From Psychrobacillus sp042944905 (GTDB taxonomy: Bacteria; Bacillota; Bacilli; Bacillales_A; Planococcaceae), in contig NZ_CP168496.1 of NCBI RefSeq assembly GCF_042944905.1, positions 744,001 through 808,000 of the forward strand: DNA of 64,000 nucleotides, read 5' to 3'. How positions within the stretch are numbered: position 1 is the stretch's first letter; each line of letters begins with the position of its first letter. The translations under genes and the position numbers were made by a program. Of the stretch, positions 8,773-17,646 are shown piece after piece. Under the pieces are notes generated by a model. That model was not told the origin of the DNA, did not search any database, and worked only from the letters and a program-made list of their open reading frames with translations.

Positions 8773-9339
8773 ATGAAGATGAAAAAAGGTTTATTATCAG
8801 TAGTATTTCTACTAGCAACATCAAGTGCGATGGCGGCAATGTCGTTCTCAAGTGCAGCAGTAACAGCGGATGCAACATATTCGGTCAAGAATACAGATGA
8901 GTCATTACTGGCACTTATTGGTAACCCTTATCATAGCGCAACTGAAAATCTCAATGTGCATGGTGAATTGGTCCTGAATTTGGATAAAGGGTTCAATAAG
9001 AAAGCGTTTGGTGTTCAAGAAGAAAGTGTCTACTCTTGGAATAACATATTTTATATTAAAAATAACTCAGAAAACACGATTAAGGCAACAGTGTATGCCA
9101 AAGGGAGTGACACAGTAAGTCTAAGTTCACTTGAGTATGATACTGCTTCTAAAGAACTTAAGGCTCTTGCTGATCTTGATAAAAATAACTTGGAGATTCT
9201 TAATGGTTTTGGAATAGGTGAATCTACTTATACAATCCCGGCTGGAGGACAAGTTGGAGTAGATCTTACTTTACTTAACTACAAAGGTGGATTTGAAAAC
9301 AATAAAAAAGTAGACATAATTGTTAAGGCTGTAAAATAA
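8773..9339 (+). CDS. SipW-dependent secreted protein (CalY/TasA-like)
   Basis: 188 residues. The N-terminus is a signal peptide of the SipW-substrate type: MKMKKG, hydrophobic core, then SSAAVTADATYSV, close to the cleavage context seen in TasA/CalY-like proteins. The mature part (~160 residues) is predicted beta-rich, with WNNIFYIKNNSENTIKATVYAKG and ending IPAGGQVGVDLTLLNY...VDIIVKAVK, consistent with a jelly-roll or fibre subunit fold. TAGGAGGA precedes the ATG. It lies divergent from the SipW-like peptidase and has its own terminator, so it could be expressed at higher level than the genes after it. Assignment as a fibre component is inference; it is short for TasA (~260 residues). Confidence 0.7.
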   Translation: MKMKKGLLSVVFLLATSSAMAAMSFSSAAVTADATYSVKNTDESLLALIGNPYHSATENLNVHGELVLNLDKGFNKKAFGVQEESVYSWNNIFYIKNNSENTIKATVYAKGSDTVSLSSLEYDTASKELKALADLDKNNLEILNGFGIGESTYTIPAGGQVGVDLTLLNYKGGFENNKKVDIIVKAVK

Positions 9340-9355
9340 AAGAATATAATATTGT

Positions 9356-9393
9356 GATAGCTCTATGAAATACATAGAGCTATCTTTTTTATT
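9356..9393 (+). terminator. Rho-independent terminator after the CalY/TasA-like gene
   Basis: GATAGCTCTATG pairs perfectly with CATAGAGCTATC across an AAATA loop and is followed by six T. Confidence 0.9.
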
Positions 9394-9653
9394 GCACTGG
9401 TTAAAATACATATAAAAGCAATCACGCTCATACTATTACAAAAATAGAATGTTTTCCTCCACATTAGATGATGCATGTTTGTCTTAAGATCTGTGATGTA
9501 CGTCCTACATTTATGAAGAATGAATTTACATATGCAACTCTCCTTATTAAACTGGAGCTATGTGAATCACCAATAGACATGACATCTTCTTTTTAGACAA
9601 AAAAAGAACCTAGAAAACCGCGTAGAATGACGTTATATTTGGAGTAATTTGGT

Positions 9654-9815
9654 TATACTGAACTATGAAAAGTAATATATAACGGAAACTGTGAAGTACA
9701 TTCTGCATTTGGGCACCTGGGATGTATGGAGTTAATGGTGCAACCGGCCTGATTGTAATTGGATTTTTATATCCAATATAATTGGGCTTTTATTATGTAG
9801 TTAGGAGGAAAAGCA
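9654..9815 (+). promoter_or_regulatory. Candidate structured leader ahead of the acidic secreted protein
   Basis: A TATACT -10-like box at 9654 lacks a clear -35. Downstream, GCACC (9713) can pair with GGTGC (9737) around an 18-19-base loop, and a second hairpin spans 9747-9786, where GATTGTAATTGGAT pairs with ATCCAATATAATT, followed by CTTTTATT. Together they resemble an aptamer-like stem plus terminator just before the start at 9816. I do not recognise a known riboswitch class; the conserved cores of c-di-GMP, cobalamin and lysine classes are not present. The rest of the 9394-9653 gap shows nothing clear. Confidence 0.35.
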
Positions 9816-10385
9816 TTGAGATCAATTTTATTACTATCGGGACTTTTTATATCTATTTCCTTACTTGTTATACAAAGTGATAGCTATTCAACAGCAGGAA
9901 TAACGAGTGATGCAACAATTAGTCTGGTTCCAGAGGGGGAAGCTTTAATTGCAATAAACTATGATGTAGAAAATAGAAAAATAATGCTTACTAATAATAT
10001 GGAAAAAACGGTATATATAGAAAGCATAAATCCAAGTGGTTATTTTGAACTTTTACAGGGAGTAATCGGATCTGGAGAAACGCTAGAGTTTGATGTTATT
10101 GGAAAATCACAGGATCTAAGTGAGCAGAATATAAGTATGAAAGTTCGTTGGAGTGAGGGAAGTGCTCTAATATCCTCAATGCTACCAATGTTTGCAGAAG
10201 AGCCAATAGAAGAATTGTCGGTAGAACCGGAAGAAGGCGAAGCCGAAGAAGAAGAATTAATAGAAGTAGGACCAGAAGAAACAGCGACACCTGAAGAAAA
10301 CGAAGTTGAAGAGGCAGATGCTGAGGTAGAGGAAATACAAAAAATCGAAGAACCAATAACCATACAACCAGATACAAAAAAATAA
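9816..10385 (+). CDS. Secreted protein with SipW-type signal and acidic C-terminal tail
   Basis: 189 residues. TTG start, chosen because TAGGAGGA lies seven bases upstream. The N-terminal hydrophobic stretch is followed by STAGITSDATISLV, strikingly like the AAVTADATYSV segment of the preceding gene, so it should be another client of the SipW-like peptidase. Residues ~35-115 form a small beta-rich domain. The last ~65 residues are dominated by Glu/Pro/Ala (for example EEGEAEEEELIEVG), a low-complexity, strongly acidic tail likely to be disordered and surface-exposed or cation-binding. It is followed within 50 bases by the DUF5305-like gene, probably one operon with the two-component genes. 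Confidence 0.7.
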   Translation: MRSILLLSGLFISISLLVIQSDSYSTAGITSDATISLVPEGEALIAINYDVENRKIMLTNNMEKTVYIESINPSGYFELLQGVIGSGETLEFDVIGKSQDLSEQNISMKVRWSEGSALISSMLPMFAEEPIEELSVEPEEGEAEEEELIEVGPEETATPEENEVEEADAEVEEIQKIEEPITIQPDTKK

Positions 10386-10431
10386 GAACAAATAATTGAA
10401 CAATGAATCGACAAAAAGAGGGGCGATAGAA

Positions 10432-11553
10432 TTGAAAGAAGTCGTAGAAAAGTTACTAAAGCGAGATAAGAAGAAGATTAGTTTCATCCTATTACTATTA
10501 CTAACTATGTCAGCAATTATTTCTGTATATTCTTGGTCAATGACAGCCTCCGAGACGAAACAAATAAACGAAAATGTGTCGCAAATTCAAACAAGCTATG
10601 ATTACAAGGCAACACTTACACCCAATATCCTATATCCAAATGGAGGTACAGTGGAAGCAGGAAACACGATTATGAAGAAAATTACAAAAGAGATACCTTT
10701 TACTCTTCTATCAACTGTAAATTCGGAGGTGCCAGTAAGTGCAAATGTGTCCCATGAGGTAAATTTACTACTAAAAGCGGGAGAGTATTGGGAAAGATCT
10801 TTCCCTTTAGAACAAAAGAAGACATTTGAAAAAGCAGGGACAGAAGTGACTATTATTAATGGTAATTATAAAATTGATTTAGAAATGATTAAAAATTTTA
10901 TTACTAAAGTAGAAGATGAAATAGGAGTAAGATCTGATAAGTATACGATGGAAGTTGTTCCAAATGTCCAAGGAACAATTAGTTATAATGGGACTGTGAA
11001 GAATATTCAAATGGAGGATCACTTAATTTTCCAGCTTTCATATGATGAAATTTTATTAGCTAGTGAGAAAGAATTTGCCTCTTCCATTCCATTTGTATCT
11101 ACAAAAGTTAGTTCAAATACAATTAGTTTGTTCGGATTTGATACATCTCCAGTTCCTGTTCGTATCACGAGTACTGTGTTCGTTCTTCTTTTTGCCGTAT
11201 TAATTAGTTATTTGAATAAAGACTTTGTGGCTAATCGAAAAAGGATTGTTCCATCTCAAGGGGAAAAAATTAATAAAAAGTATGGAAATAGATTAATACC
11301 AGTGTCCAATAAAGTAGAAATTGGTCAAAAATCGATCGTGGGATTAAATTCATTTAAAGCTATTATCCAAATTGCAGATGCAAAAGAGTTGCCTATTTTT
11401 TTCTATGAAAGTAAGTTGTATTTCATCATAGATGGGGATTATATGTATCAATATGAAATTAATGAAATGGAATTATCGCGAAGTCGCAGTAGAAGTCGAA
11501 GTAAAAATAGTAAAGATGAAACAGAGAGTGATCCATCATATGCACTGGAATAA
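10432..11553 (+). CDS. DUF5305-like membrane protein with Arg-Ser tail
   Basis: 373 residues from a TTG start at 10432, preferred over an in-frame ATG at 10396 because AGAGGGG sits nine bases before it. One membrane helix at ~17-38, a ~220-residue extracellular region (segments KEIPFTLLSTVNSEVPVSANV and VPNVQGTISYNG), a second helix at ~250-270 (VRITSTVFVLLFAVLISYL) and a ~100-residue cytoplasmic end. This matches DUF5305 proteins, which are known mainly from archaea and bacilli near ER-type signal peptidases. The C-terminus holds a run of Ser-Arg dipeptides (SRSRSRSRS), unusual in bacteria. It overlaps the kinase gene. A role in assembly or sensing of the SipW-exported proteins is inferred only from neighbours. 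Confidence 0.7.
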   Translation: MKEVVEKLLKRDKKKISFILLLLLTMSAIISVYSWSMTASETKQINENVSQIQTSYDYKATLTPNILYPNGGTVEAGNTIMKKITKEIPFTLLSTVNSEVPVSANVSHEVNLLLKAGEYWERSFPLEQKKTFEKAGTEVTIINGNYKIDLEMIKNFITKVEDEIGVRSDKYTMEVVPNVQGTISYNGTVKNIQMEDHLIFQLSYDEILLASEKEFASSIPFVSTKVSSNTISLFGFDTSPVPVRITSTVFVLLFAVLISYLNKDFVANRKRIVPSQGEKINKKYGNRLIPVSNKVEIGQKSIVGLNSFKAIIQIADAKELPIFFYESKLYFIIDGDYMYQYEINEMELSRSRSRSRSKNSKDETESDPSYALE

Positions 11554-13258
11554 TCACTTTTATTCTTTACTACGTAAGAATCCTTCTAGTAAAACGCATC
11601 TGGTGCTTATATATCGATCTATTTCTCTTCTATTAACTTCTTGCTTTTTTTTATTAGGGCCACCGCAATCGTCATTAGTTTTTAAATTAGGGTTAGTTGT
11701 ATCGCTTGGTGTAGCGGCTTGGATCTTAACGGATTTACAACGAAGAAATAGAGAAAATAATAAAATATTAAAGACGATTGTTTTAACTGAAACGATTGGT
11801 TTGACTTTATTACTCATTCCAACAGGTGGTATTGCAAGTCCATTTATATGGTATGCGCTGAATCCTGTATTGGTAGCTGCAAGTTTTCTAACTCCTTCCT
11901 TCTGTTGGTGGGTATTAACTTTCTATTTAAGTAGTGCGACATTCATATCCTATACTTTATTTAATACAAACAATATACTCCACATTTTACAAGAGAACTC
12001 CTATGTTTATCTAGTCAGTTTACTAACTGCCGTTCTTGTCATGTTATTTTCAGGTCTCATGAAAGGGATGGATTTGAAGGCAACTATACTAAAAAGTCAG
12101 CAAGAGGAATTATTACTTGTAAATAAAAAGCTTTCAAAAGCAAATGAAATGTATGCGGATACTTTAGAACATATCATGTCCCTTTATCACTTAATGGATA
12201 ATTTTTCATCCAATAAAAACCCAGAAAAGTTAACAACAGAAATTATATCTTCTTTGATTAAATGTACCCAAAAAGAATCGGCTTTCTTTTGGTTAATAGA
12301 TCTTCATCAACAGAAAAGTTATCTAGCAAATACAACGAACATTTTGAACATGGAAGAGGAACTTAAAAAAGAATGGCATCATATTAGTCAAAATAACGAA
12401 TCGTTTATGGAAAAGATTCACAATGAATACTTTTGGATGAAAATCATTAGAACATCTAAAAATGTAGGGGTTGTCGGGATCAAGGTCAGTAGTTTCAGTG
12501 AGGTAAAAGATACTTACTTACTAAACCGCACATTTGAATTTATAGCAGAGCTTAGTGAAATCATGCTGGAGAGAATCCACATGGACCAAATGATGGATCA
12601 GTTAATTATCATTGAGGAACAAAATCGTATCGCCAATGAAATACACGACAGTGTTTCTCAGAAACTATTTGGAATTGTCTATTCATTGCATAGTTTACAA
12701 GTAAAAAGTCTGAATATTACGAAAGAAGAGTTGGGCAAGGAGTATCAATTTCTATCAAAGACCGCGAATTCGACTATAAAAGAACTAAGAGCAGCTATTT
12801 ACCGACTCAGTTCGGTGAAAAAAGGAGAGAAGCCATTTTTAGTACTTGTCAAAAATTATTTGGTTGAATATGCCAAGCTAAATGATGTGAAAATTAACTA
12901 TCAAATAACGGGAGATGAGTCTTTCATTCCTCCTAAACTAAAAACGGAGCTCTATCGAATCATTTGCGAGGCGTGTGGAAATGCAGTTCGGCACGGGGAA
13001 TGTAGTGCGATGGAGATAAGGTTATCTTTACATGAGGAAAAAACATTACTTGTATTGCAAGACAATGGGATTGGATATAATCTGCATAAGCAGGAAGACA
13101 AACAGGAAAAGGGAATAGGTCTTTTTAACATAAGAAGTATTGTAAATTCATATAATGGAACATTCGTGCTAGACGGGATACAAGGAGTAGGAACAAAAAT
13201 TCAAATAGACATTCCAAATGATAAAATGCTAAAAAAACAAGAGGTGCTTAGTTCATGA
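11540..13258 (+). CDS. NarL-class sensor histidine kinase (HisKA_3)
   Basis: About 572 residues. The start is uncertain: the frame is open from 11432, but ATG 11540 has GAGAGTGAT seven bases upstream; ATG 11516 (580 residues) is the alternative. Five to six membrane segments occupy the first ~170 residues, then a coiled linker, a GAF-like region (~195-350), and the HisKA_3 box EEQNRIANEIHDSVSQKL with phosphoacceptor His369. The ATPase domain has EACGNAVRHGE (N-box), DNGIGYN and GIGLFNIRS. It overlaps the response regulator by four bases (ATGA), so they are translationally coupled. The nearest relatives by motif are LiaS/DegS-type envelope-stress kinases. Confidence 0.85.
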   Translation: MHWNNHFYSLLRKNPSSKTHLVLIYRSISLLLTSCFFLLGPPQSSLVFKLGLVVSLGVAAWILTDLQRRNRENNKILKTIVLTETIGLTLLLIPTGGIASPFIWYALNPVLVAASFLTPSFCWWVLTFYLSSATFISYTLFNTNNILHILQENSYVYLVSLLTAVLVMLFSGLMKGMDLKATILKSQQEELLLVNKKLSKANEMYADTLEHIMSLYHLMDNFSSNKNPEKLTTEIISSLIKCTQKESAFFWLIDLHQQKSYLANTTNILNMEEELKKEWHHISQNNESFMEKIHNEYFWMKIIRTSKNVGVVGIKVSSFSEVKDTYLLNRTFEFIAELSEIMLERIHMDQMMDQLIIIEEQNRIANEIHDSVSQKLFGIVYSLHSLQVKSLNITKEELGKEYQFLSKTANSTIKELRAAIYRLSSVKKGEKPFLVLVKNYLVEYAKLNDVKINYQITGDESFIPPKLKTELYRIICEACGNAVRHGECSAMEIRLSLHEEKTLLVLQDNGIGYNLHKQEDKQEKGIGLFNIRSIVNSYNGTFVLDGIQGVGTKIQIDIPNDKMLKKQEVLSS

Positions 13259-13899
13259 AGGTAGTTATTATTGACGATCATCCATTAATTAGAAAAGGGC
13301 TAAGATCATTATTTTCTTTAGATGAGTTAATGGAAGTACTTGGAGAAGCTACGAATAGAAGAGAAGCATTAGAACTTCTTCGAACAGTAAAACCGGATAT
13401 TGCGATAGTAGATCTTCGTTTAGGGGATGACTCAGGATTAGATTTAATAATGGAGGCTTCTCGTGTAGGAATAACATGCAAATTTGTTGTGTTAACTTCC
13501 TCCACAAATGAAGAAGATTTTAACCAAGCGAAAGAAATTGGCGTAGCTGGCTATTTATTAAAAGAAGCTCTACCAGAAGAGTTACTACATGCTCTGCAAA
13601 TGATAAACAAAGGACGTAAATACTACGATCCGACCGTATTAGATTTAATCATGAATGCAAAATCACCATTTGAAGAAGATGGACATATTGAACAACTAAC
13701 GCCAAAAGAAAAAGAAATATTAATAGAACTTGGCAAAGGACATTCTAATAAGGAAATTTCAAAAACGCTCTATATAACCGAATTTACAGTGAAAAAACAC
13801 GTCAGCCAAGTGTTCGCAAAACTAGGACTAGCCGACAGAACCCAAGCAGCCCTTTACGCAAATGCAAAAGGCCTAGTCAAATACGTCATAAACTCCTAA
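13255..13899 (+). CDS. NarL/LuxR-family response regulator
   Basis: 214 residues: a receiver domain with DDH near the N-terminus, phosphoacceptor Asp53 in VDLRLGD and Lys in YLLKEA, then a LuxR-type helix-turn-helix (~148-210) with LTPKEKEILIELGKGHSNKEIS and TVKKHVSQVFAKL. Its ATG overlaps the kinase stop codon, so it is the cognate regulator. It ends the cluster that begins with the SipW substrates; control of those genes, the SipW-like peptidase or the following surface proteins is a reasonable but untested guess. Confidence 0.9.
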   Translation: MKVVIIDDHPLIRKGLRSLFSLDELMEVLGEATNRREALELLRTVKPDIAIVDLRLGDDSGLDLIMEASRVGITCKFVVLTSSTNEEDFNQAKEIGVAGYLLKEALPEELLHALQMINKGRKYYDPTVLDLIMNAKSPFEEDGHIEQLTPKEKEILIELGKGHSNKEISKTLYITEFTVKKHVSQVFAKLGLADRTQAALYANAKGLVKYVINS

Positions 13900-13923
13900 C
13901 TGAAACTCCGGAATTATTACAGG

Positions 13924-13956
13924 AATTGTTACAGGTGCCAGGCACCTGTAACAATT
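13924..13956. repeat. Palindrome of the GGTGCCAGGCACC type, copy 1
   Basis: A near-perfect 33-bp palindrome, AATTGTTACAGGTGCC followed by its inverse around one central base. A longer relative lies at 24613 and a fragment at 18465. GTGCCAGGCAC palindromes are recurrent small extragenic repeats in bacilli. Confidence 0.75.
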
Positions 13957-13985
13957 TTGAAAACCACCAAGACGGTAGAGATTGC

Positions 13986-14018
13986 AAGGAGAGGAGCGAT
14001 TTACCGCTTCTCTCCTTT
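13986..14018 (+). terminator. Probable terminator after the NarL regulator
   Basis: AAGGAGAGGAGCG pairs with CGCTTCTCTCCTT around ATTTAC; only TTTAATAAATT follows, so it is strong in stem but weak in T-run. Confidence 0.5.
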
Positions 14019-14468
14019 AATAAATTCCCTTAAAAATTAATATATACAAAGATTCACAAGCCTTTTATCTTGATTTTGACCTGTCAGGTTCTAATACAGC
14101 TCTGACAAAATAATTAGAGCAAGCAAGGGTGGGAGGATGAACTCTTTCCTACTAAAAAAAAGTTTAATAGGGGAGGATGTGGTCCCACTTTATGAAACGG
14201 CAGGAAAAAATAAACGACAAAATTTCGTCAAGGTGAAATGACTTTATTGATAGAATATTAATGTTTACGACAAAAAATGGATAGATAGTTTGGAATCCTA
14301 CAATTTAAATAATCCCCAAAAAGATAATAAGTGATATATTTTGACACTAATTATTTTAATGTTGTGAATTGTCGAATTAATATCATTGATAAATGGTAAT
14401 CTTGGTTATAAAGTAAGGTGAGTATGGTAATACTTTAGTCATGTTATTTATTTCATTGGAGGTGTGTC
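14019..14468 (+). promoter_or_regulatory. Upstream region of the first SbsC-like gene with a shared motif
   Basis: A 450-base gap with no gene. At 14364-14393 lies TGAATTGTCGAATTAATATC followed by ATTGATAAA; a near copy occurs at 18749-18778. A second shared string, GGATGTGGTCCCA (~14175), matches GGATGCGGTCCCA at ~19128 ahead of the first giant protease. These are candidate promoter or operator elements common to the surface-protein genes. GGAGGTGTGTC is the ribosome site of the next gene. Confidence 0.4.
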
Positions 14469-17400
14469 ATGAACAAGGAAAGGTTGAAAAAGTCAGTTGT
14501 AGCAGCAGTGATTGCGACATCTTTACTAACTAGTTCAAATGTTAGTTTCGCTAATAATTCAATCCAAGAAACGATTGATAGAGCAAAAATTGACATGAAA
14601 AACGCAGCATATGCCTATGTAAAACCGGCAGAGAACAGAAGAATTGTTTCAAGTGAAGAACTATATCGAGTATTGAACTTGGCGAAAGAAAACTATCAAA
14701 ATGCAAGAAGCTTGGTAATAAAATCAGAACTGTCAAATAAGGAAGCAGTACTGAAAGAGTTAGATACTTTGTATAATGAAAGATTAACAAAAGGACTCAT
14801 TCCTTATATTGATGCATTCAATTATGTTGATAAATACCTGAACCCTATTATGGCCGAGATAAAACAAGCTGAATCTGAACAAGATTGGCCGGCTCTTGAA
14901 CAAGCATATCATAAATTGTCCGTACAACTTAATACCCGCACAGATATTCTTTACAGATTTACAGGAAAAGTTTCAAGGGATTTACTATTAGAACAGTATA
15001 AAAAACCAGCAAATTTGAAACGAGATCAATTAATTGTTCCTGTAACGATATATATGAAAGTAAAAGAAGCCGAAACCTTAATGGCTTTAGGTAAAAAGGA
15101 AGAAGCGAGTAAAACATTAGAAACTATAATACCGTTATTAGAGAACTTACCTACAGCAAAAGTCTTTCCTATGATTGTGGAGCTAATAAAAGAAATTGAG
15201 ATTGTAAGTAAGGCTGCTGGACTAGTCATATTTCCCCCAGCTCCCCATCCATCACCGATAACTAGTGGAAGTAGTAAGAAGGATAAAAACAATACAAATG
15301 CCGATGAAAGAGCCGCTGCGAATAAAGCAGCCGCAAGAGCGGTAATTGCATTGATAAATGCTCTTCCAATACCATCAAATGTGCGTGTTAGTGATGGAGT
15401 AGCAATCGAGGCAGCGCGAGCAGCATATGACAAGTTAACAACCGTTCAAAAAGCAATGGTGGATAATACTGTTATTACTAGATTAAAGGAAGCGGAGAAA
15501 GCTTTTAAAGCAGGCGTAGTAAATGAACAAGCAGCAAAAGTAGTGATAAATTTAATAGAATCCCTCCCAGCGGCAGTTGATGTAACAGTTGAAGATGAAG
15601 AACAAATAAAAGAGGCCCGTACATCATACGAAGGATTAACAGACGTTCAAAAAGCAATGGTGGACATTACTTCATTAATAACTGCGGAGAAAGCCCTTGA
15701 GGAAGCTAAAATAAGTACCGCAGTAAAAGATAAGGCGAAAGCTCAAGAAGTAATAATATTAATAGAAGGAATCCAAAAAAGTAATACTGCTATTAAGTAT
15801 AAACAAGCTCTCGAGGCTGCAAAAACAGCTTATGAAAGTTTGACAGAAACGCAGCAAGCATTAGTAACAAACTTCGAAAAACTAAAGAATGAACTAGCAG
15901 ATTTTGCAGCCGTAGAAACGGAGGCATCAAAACTGACCGCAGAAGCAATCGGTGTATTAGTCGAAGGTGACAATTTGGTAAAAAGAGCAAAAGCACTCCT
16001 CGAAGATGGATATACAGTAACTATCTTGACTTCGCAAGCAGGAATGCTTAATGGAAAACTAATTGTTCAACCAAAAGCTGGTGAAAAAGCGAATATTGGA
16101 ACAGTAGAGTTTCAAGTTAAAAGTGCCAATGGTACGAAAATAGAACGTTCAGTCGTGCTAACCGTTGAACCAAAAGATGATTCAAATAAATTAGCAGTAG
16201 AAGCAGTAAAATCTTTGATTGCCGCACTTCCAAAAGCAAAAGAGGTAACATTAAAGCATGAAATTCAAATCCAAGCAGCCCGTGCAGCATATGAAGGATT
16301 GACGGACGTTCAAAAAGCATTAGTGAAGATTACTGCATTAACAAATGCAGAGAAAGCCCTTGAAGTAGTGAAAACAAAAGCAGCTAAACAGGATAAGGCG
16401 AAAGCTCAAGAAGTAATAAAATTAATAGAAGCAATCAAAAAAAATAATAGTAAGTATAAAGAAGCTCTCGAAGCTGCAAAAACAGCTTATGAAAGTTTGA
16501 CAGAAACGCAGCAAGCATTAGTAACAAACTTCGAAAAATTAAAGAATGAACTAGCAGATTTCGCAGCCGTAGAAGCAGAGGCATCAAAACTGACCGCAGA
16601 AGCAATCGGCGTATTAGTCGAAGGTGACAATTTGCTAAAAAGAGCAACAGCTCTTCTCGAAGATGGATATACAGTAACTATCTTGACTTCGCCAGCAGGA
16701 ATGCTTAATGGAAAACTAATTGTTCAACCAAAAGTTGGTGAAAAAGCGAATATTGGAACAGTAGAGTTTCAAGTTAAAAGTGCCAATGGTACGAAGATAG
16801 ATCGTTCAGTCGTGCTAATCGTTGAACCAAAAGATGATTCAAGTAAATTAGCAGTAGACGCAGTAAAATCTTTGATTGCCGCACTACCAACAGCAAAAGA
16901 GGTAACATTAAAGCATGAAATCCAAATCCAAGTAGCCCGTGCAGCATATGAAGGATTGACGGACGTTCAAAAAGCATTAGTGAAGATTACTGCATTAACA
17001 AATGCAGAAAAAGCCCTTGAAGAAGCTAAAATAAAAGCCGCGGCAGAGGATAAGAAAAAAGCTCAAGAAGTAATAAAACTAATAGAAGGAATCCAAAAAA
17101 GTAATAATGCTGTTAAGTATAAAGAAGCTCTCGAGGCTGCAAAAACAGCTTATGAAAGTTTGACAGAAACGCAGCAAGCATTAGTAACAAACTTCGAAAA
17201 ACTAAAGAATGAACTAGCAGATTTCGCAGTCGTAGAAGCAGAGGCATCAAAACTGACCGCAGAAGCAATCGGCGTATTAGTCGAAGGTGACAATTTGCTA
17301 AAAAGAGCAACAGCTCTTCTCGAAGATGGATATACAGTAACTATCTTGACTTCGCCAGCAGGAATGCTTAATGGAAAACTAATTGTTCAACCAAAAGCTG

Positions 17401-17507
17401 GTGAAAAAGCGATTATTGGAACGGTAGTTTTTCTAGTCAAAAGTGCCAATGGTATGAAGATAGAACATTCAGTCGTGCTAATCGTTGAACCGAAAGAGGG
17501 TAAATAA
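14469..17507 (+). CDS. SbsC-like cell-wall-anchored surface protein with three long internal repeats
   Basis: 1012 residues. A signal peptide ends near SNVSFA (29). Residues ~30-245 match the N-terminal domain of the Geobacillus stearothermophilus S-layer protein SbsC, which binds secondary cell-wall polymer: compare LIPYIDAFNYVDKYLNPI, LNTRTDILYRFTGKVSRDLL and LIVPVTIYMKVKEAETL. After a Ser/Lys-rich linker come two ~65-residue helical modules ending EARTSYEGLTDVQKAMVD, then three units of ~220 residues that combine that helical module with an Ig-like stretch (SANGTKIERSVVLTVEPK). The third unit ends the protein. There is no LPxTG or SLH domain. Start ATG with GGAGGTG. It is likely a secreted, non-covalently attached surface protein. 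Confidence 0.8.
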   Translation: MNKERLKKSVVAAVIATSLLTSSNVSFANNSIQETIDRAKIDMKNAAYAYVKPAENRRIVSSEELYRVLNLAKENYQNARSLVIKSELSNKEAVLKELDTLYNERLTKGLIPYIDAFNYVDKYLNPIMAEIKQAESEQDWPALEQAYHKLSVQLNTRTDILYRFTGKVSRDLLLEQYKKPANLKRDQLIVPVTIYMKVKEAETLMALGKKEEASKTLETIIPLLENLPTAKVFPMIVELIKEIEIVSKAAGLVIFPPAPHPSPITSGSSKKDKNNTNADERAAANKAAARAVIALINALPIPSNVRVSDGVAIEAARAAYDKLTTVQKAMVDNTVITRLKEAEKAFKAGVVNEQAAKVVINLIESLPAAVDVTVEDEEQIKEARTSYEGLTDVQKAMVDITSLITAEKALEEAKISTAVKDKAKAQEVIILIEGIQKSNTAIKYKQALEAAKTAYESLTETQQALVTNFEKLKNELADFAAVETEASKLTAEAIGVLVEGDNLVKRAKALLEDGYTVTILTSQAGMLNGKLIVQPKAGEKANIGTVEFQVKSANGTKIERSVVLTVEPKDDSNKLAVEAVKSLIAALPKAKEVTLKHEIQIQAARAAYEGLTDVQKALVKITALTNAEKALEVVKTKAAKQDKAKAQEVIKLIEAIKKNNSKYKEALEAAKTAYESLTETQQALVTNFEKLKNELADFAAVEAEASKLTAEAIGVLVEGDNLLKRATALLEDGYTVTILTSPAGMLNGKLIVQPKVGEKANIGTVEFQVKSANGTKIDRSVVLIVEPKDDSSKLAVDAVKSLIAALPTAKEVTLKHEIQIQVARAAYEGLTDVQKALVKITALTNAEKALEEAKIKAAAEDKKKAQEVIKLIEGIQKSNNAVKYKEALEAAKTAYESLTETQQALVTNFEKLKNELADFAVVEAEASKLTAEAIGVLVEGDNLLKRATALLEDGYTVTILTSPAGMLNGKLIVQPKAGEKAIIGTVVFLVKSANGMKIEHSVVLIVEPKEGK
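15741..17507 (+). repeat. Three tandem ~660-bp coding repeats in the SbsC-like gene
   Basis: Units start at 15741, 16404 and 17061 (663 and 657 bp apart), each opening GCTCAAGAAGTAATA. Long stretches are identical at base level, for example around TTTGACAGAAACGCAGCAAG at ~15839, ~16496 and ~17159, so the duplications are recent or kept similar by recombination. The last unit is partial. Confidence 0.85.
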
Positions 17508-17598
17508 AACTAGCAGCTTATGCAGTAATATCTTTATAAACTGGGGACCATAGGCTTCGCGAAATTTAGACACAATGCTGACGATCTTCTAGTTGGAT

Positions 17599-17641
17599 AA
17601 AAAAGCTGTTCCGGCAATTTATTTGTCGGAGCAGCTTTTTG
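17599..17641. terminator. Bidirectional terminator after the SbsC-like gene
   Basis: AAAAGCTGTTCCGGCAA pairs with TTGTCGGAGCAGCTTTT, with T-runs on both strands. It can also end the leftward pseudogene transcript. Confidence 0.85.
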
Positions 17642-17646
17642 GTTTA

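Noticed and set aside
9680..9790. c-di-GMP (GEMM) or cobalamin riboswitch in the leader of the acidic secreted protein
   Set aside because: GGGCA and GGTGCAACCGGCC strings look suggestive, but the tetraloop/receptor and GGTAGC...GGTTACC parts of GEMM and the cobalamin box are absent.
10040..10414. Leftward frames opposite the acidic tail (124 and 93 codons)
   Set aside because: These are antisense shadows of Glu codons giving Ser/Leu-rich text; no ribosome site.
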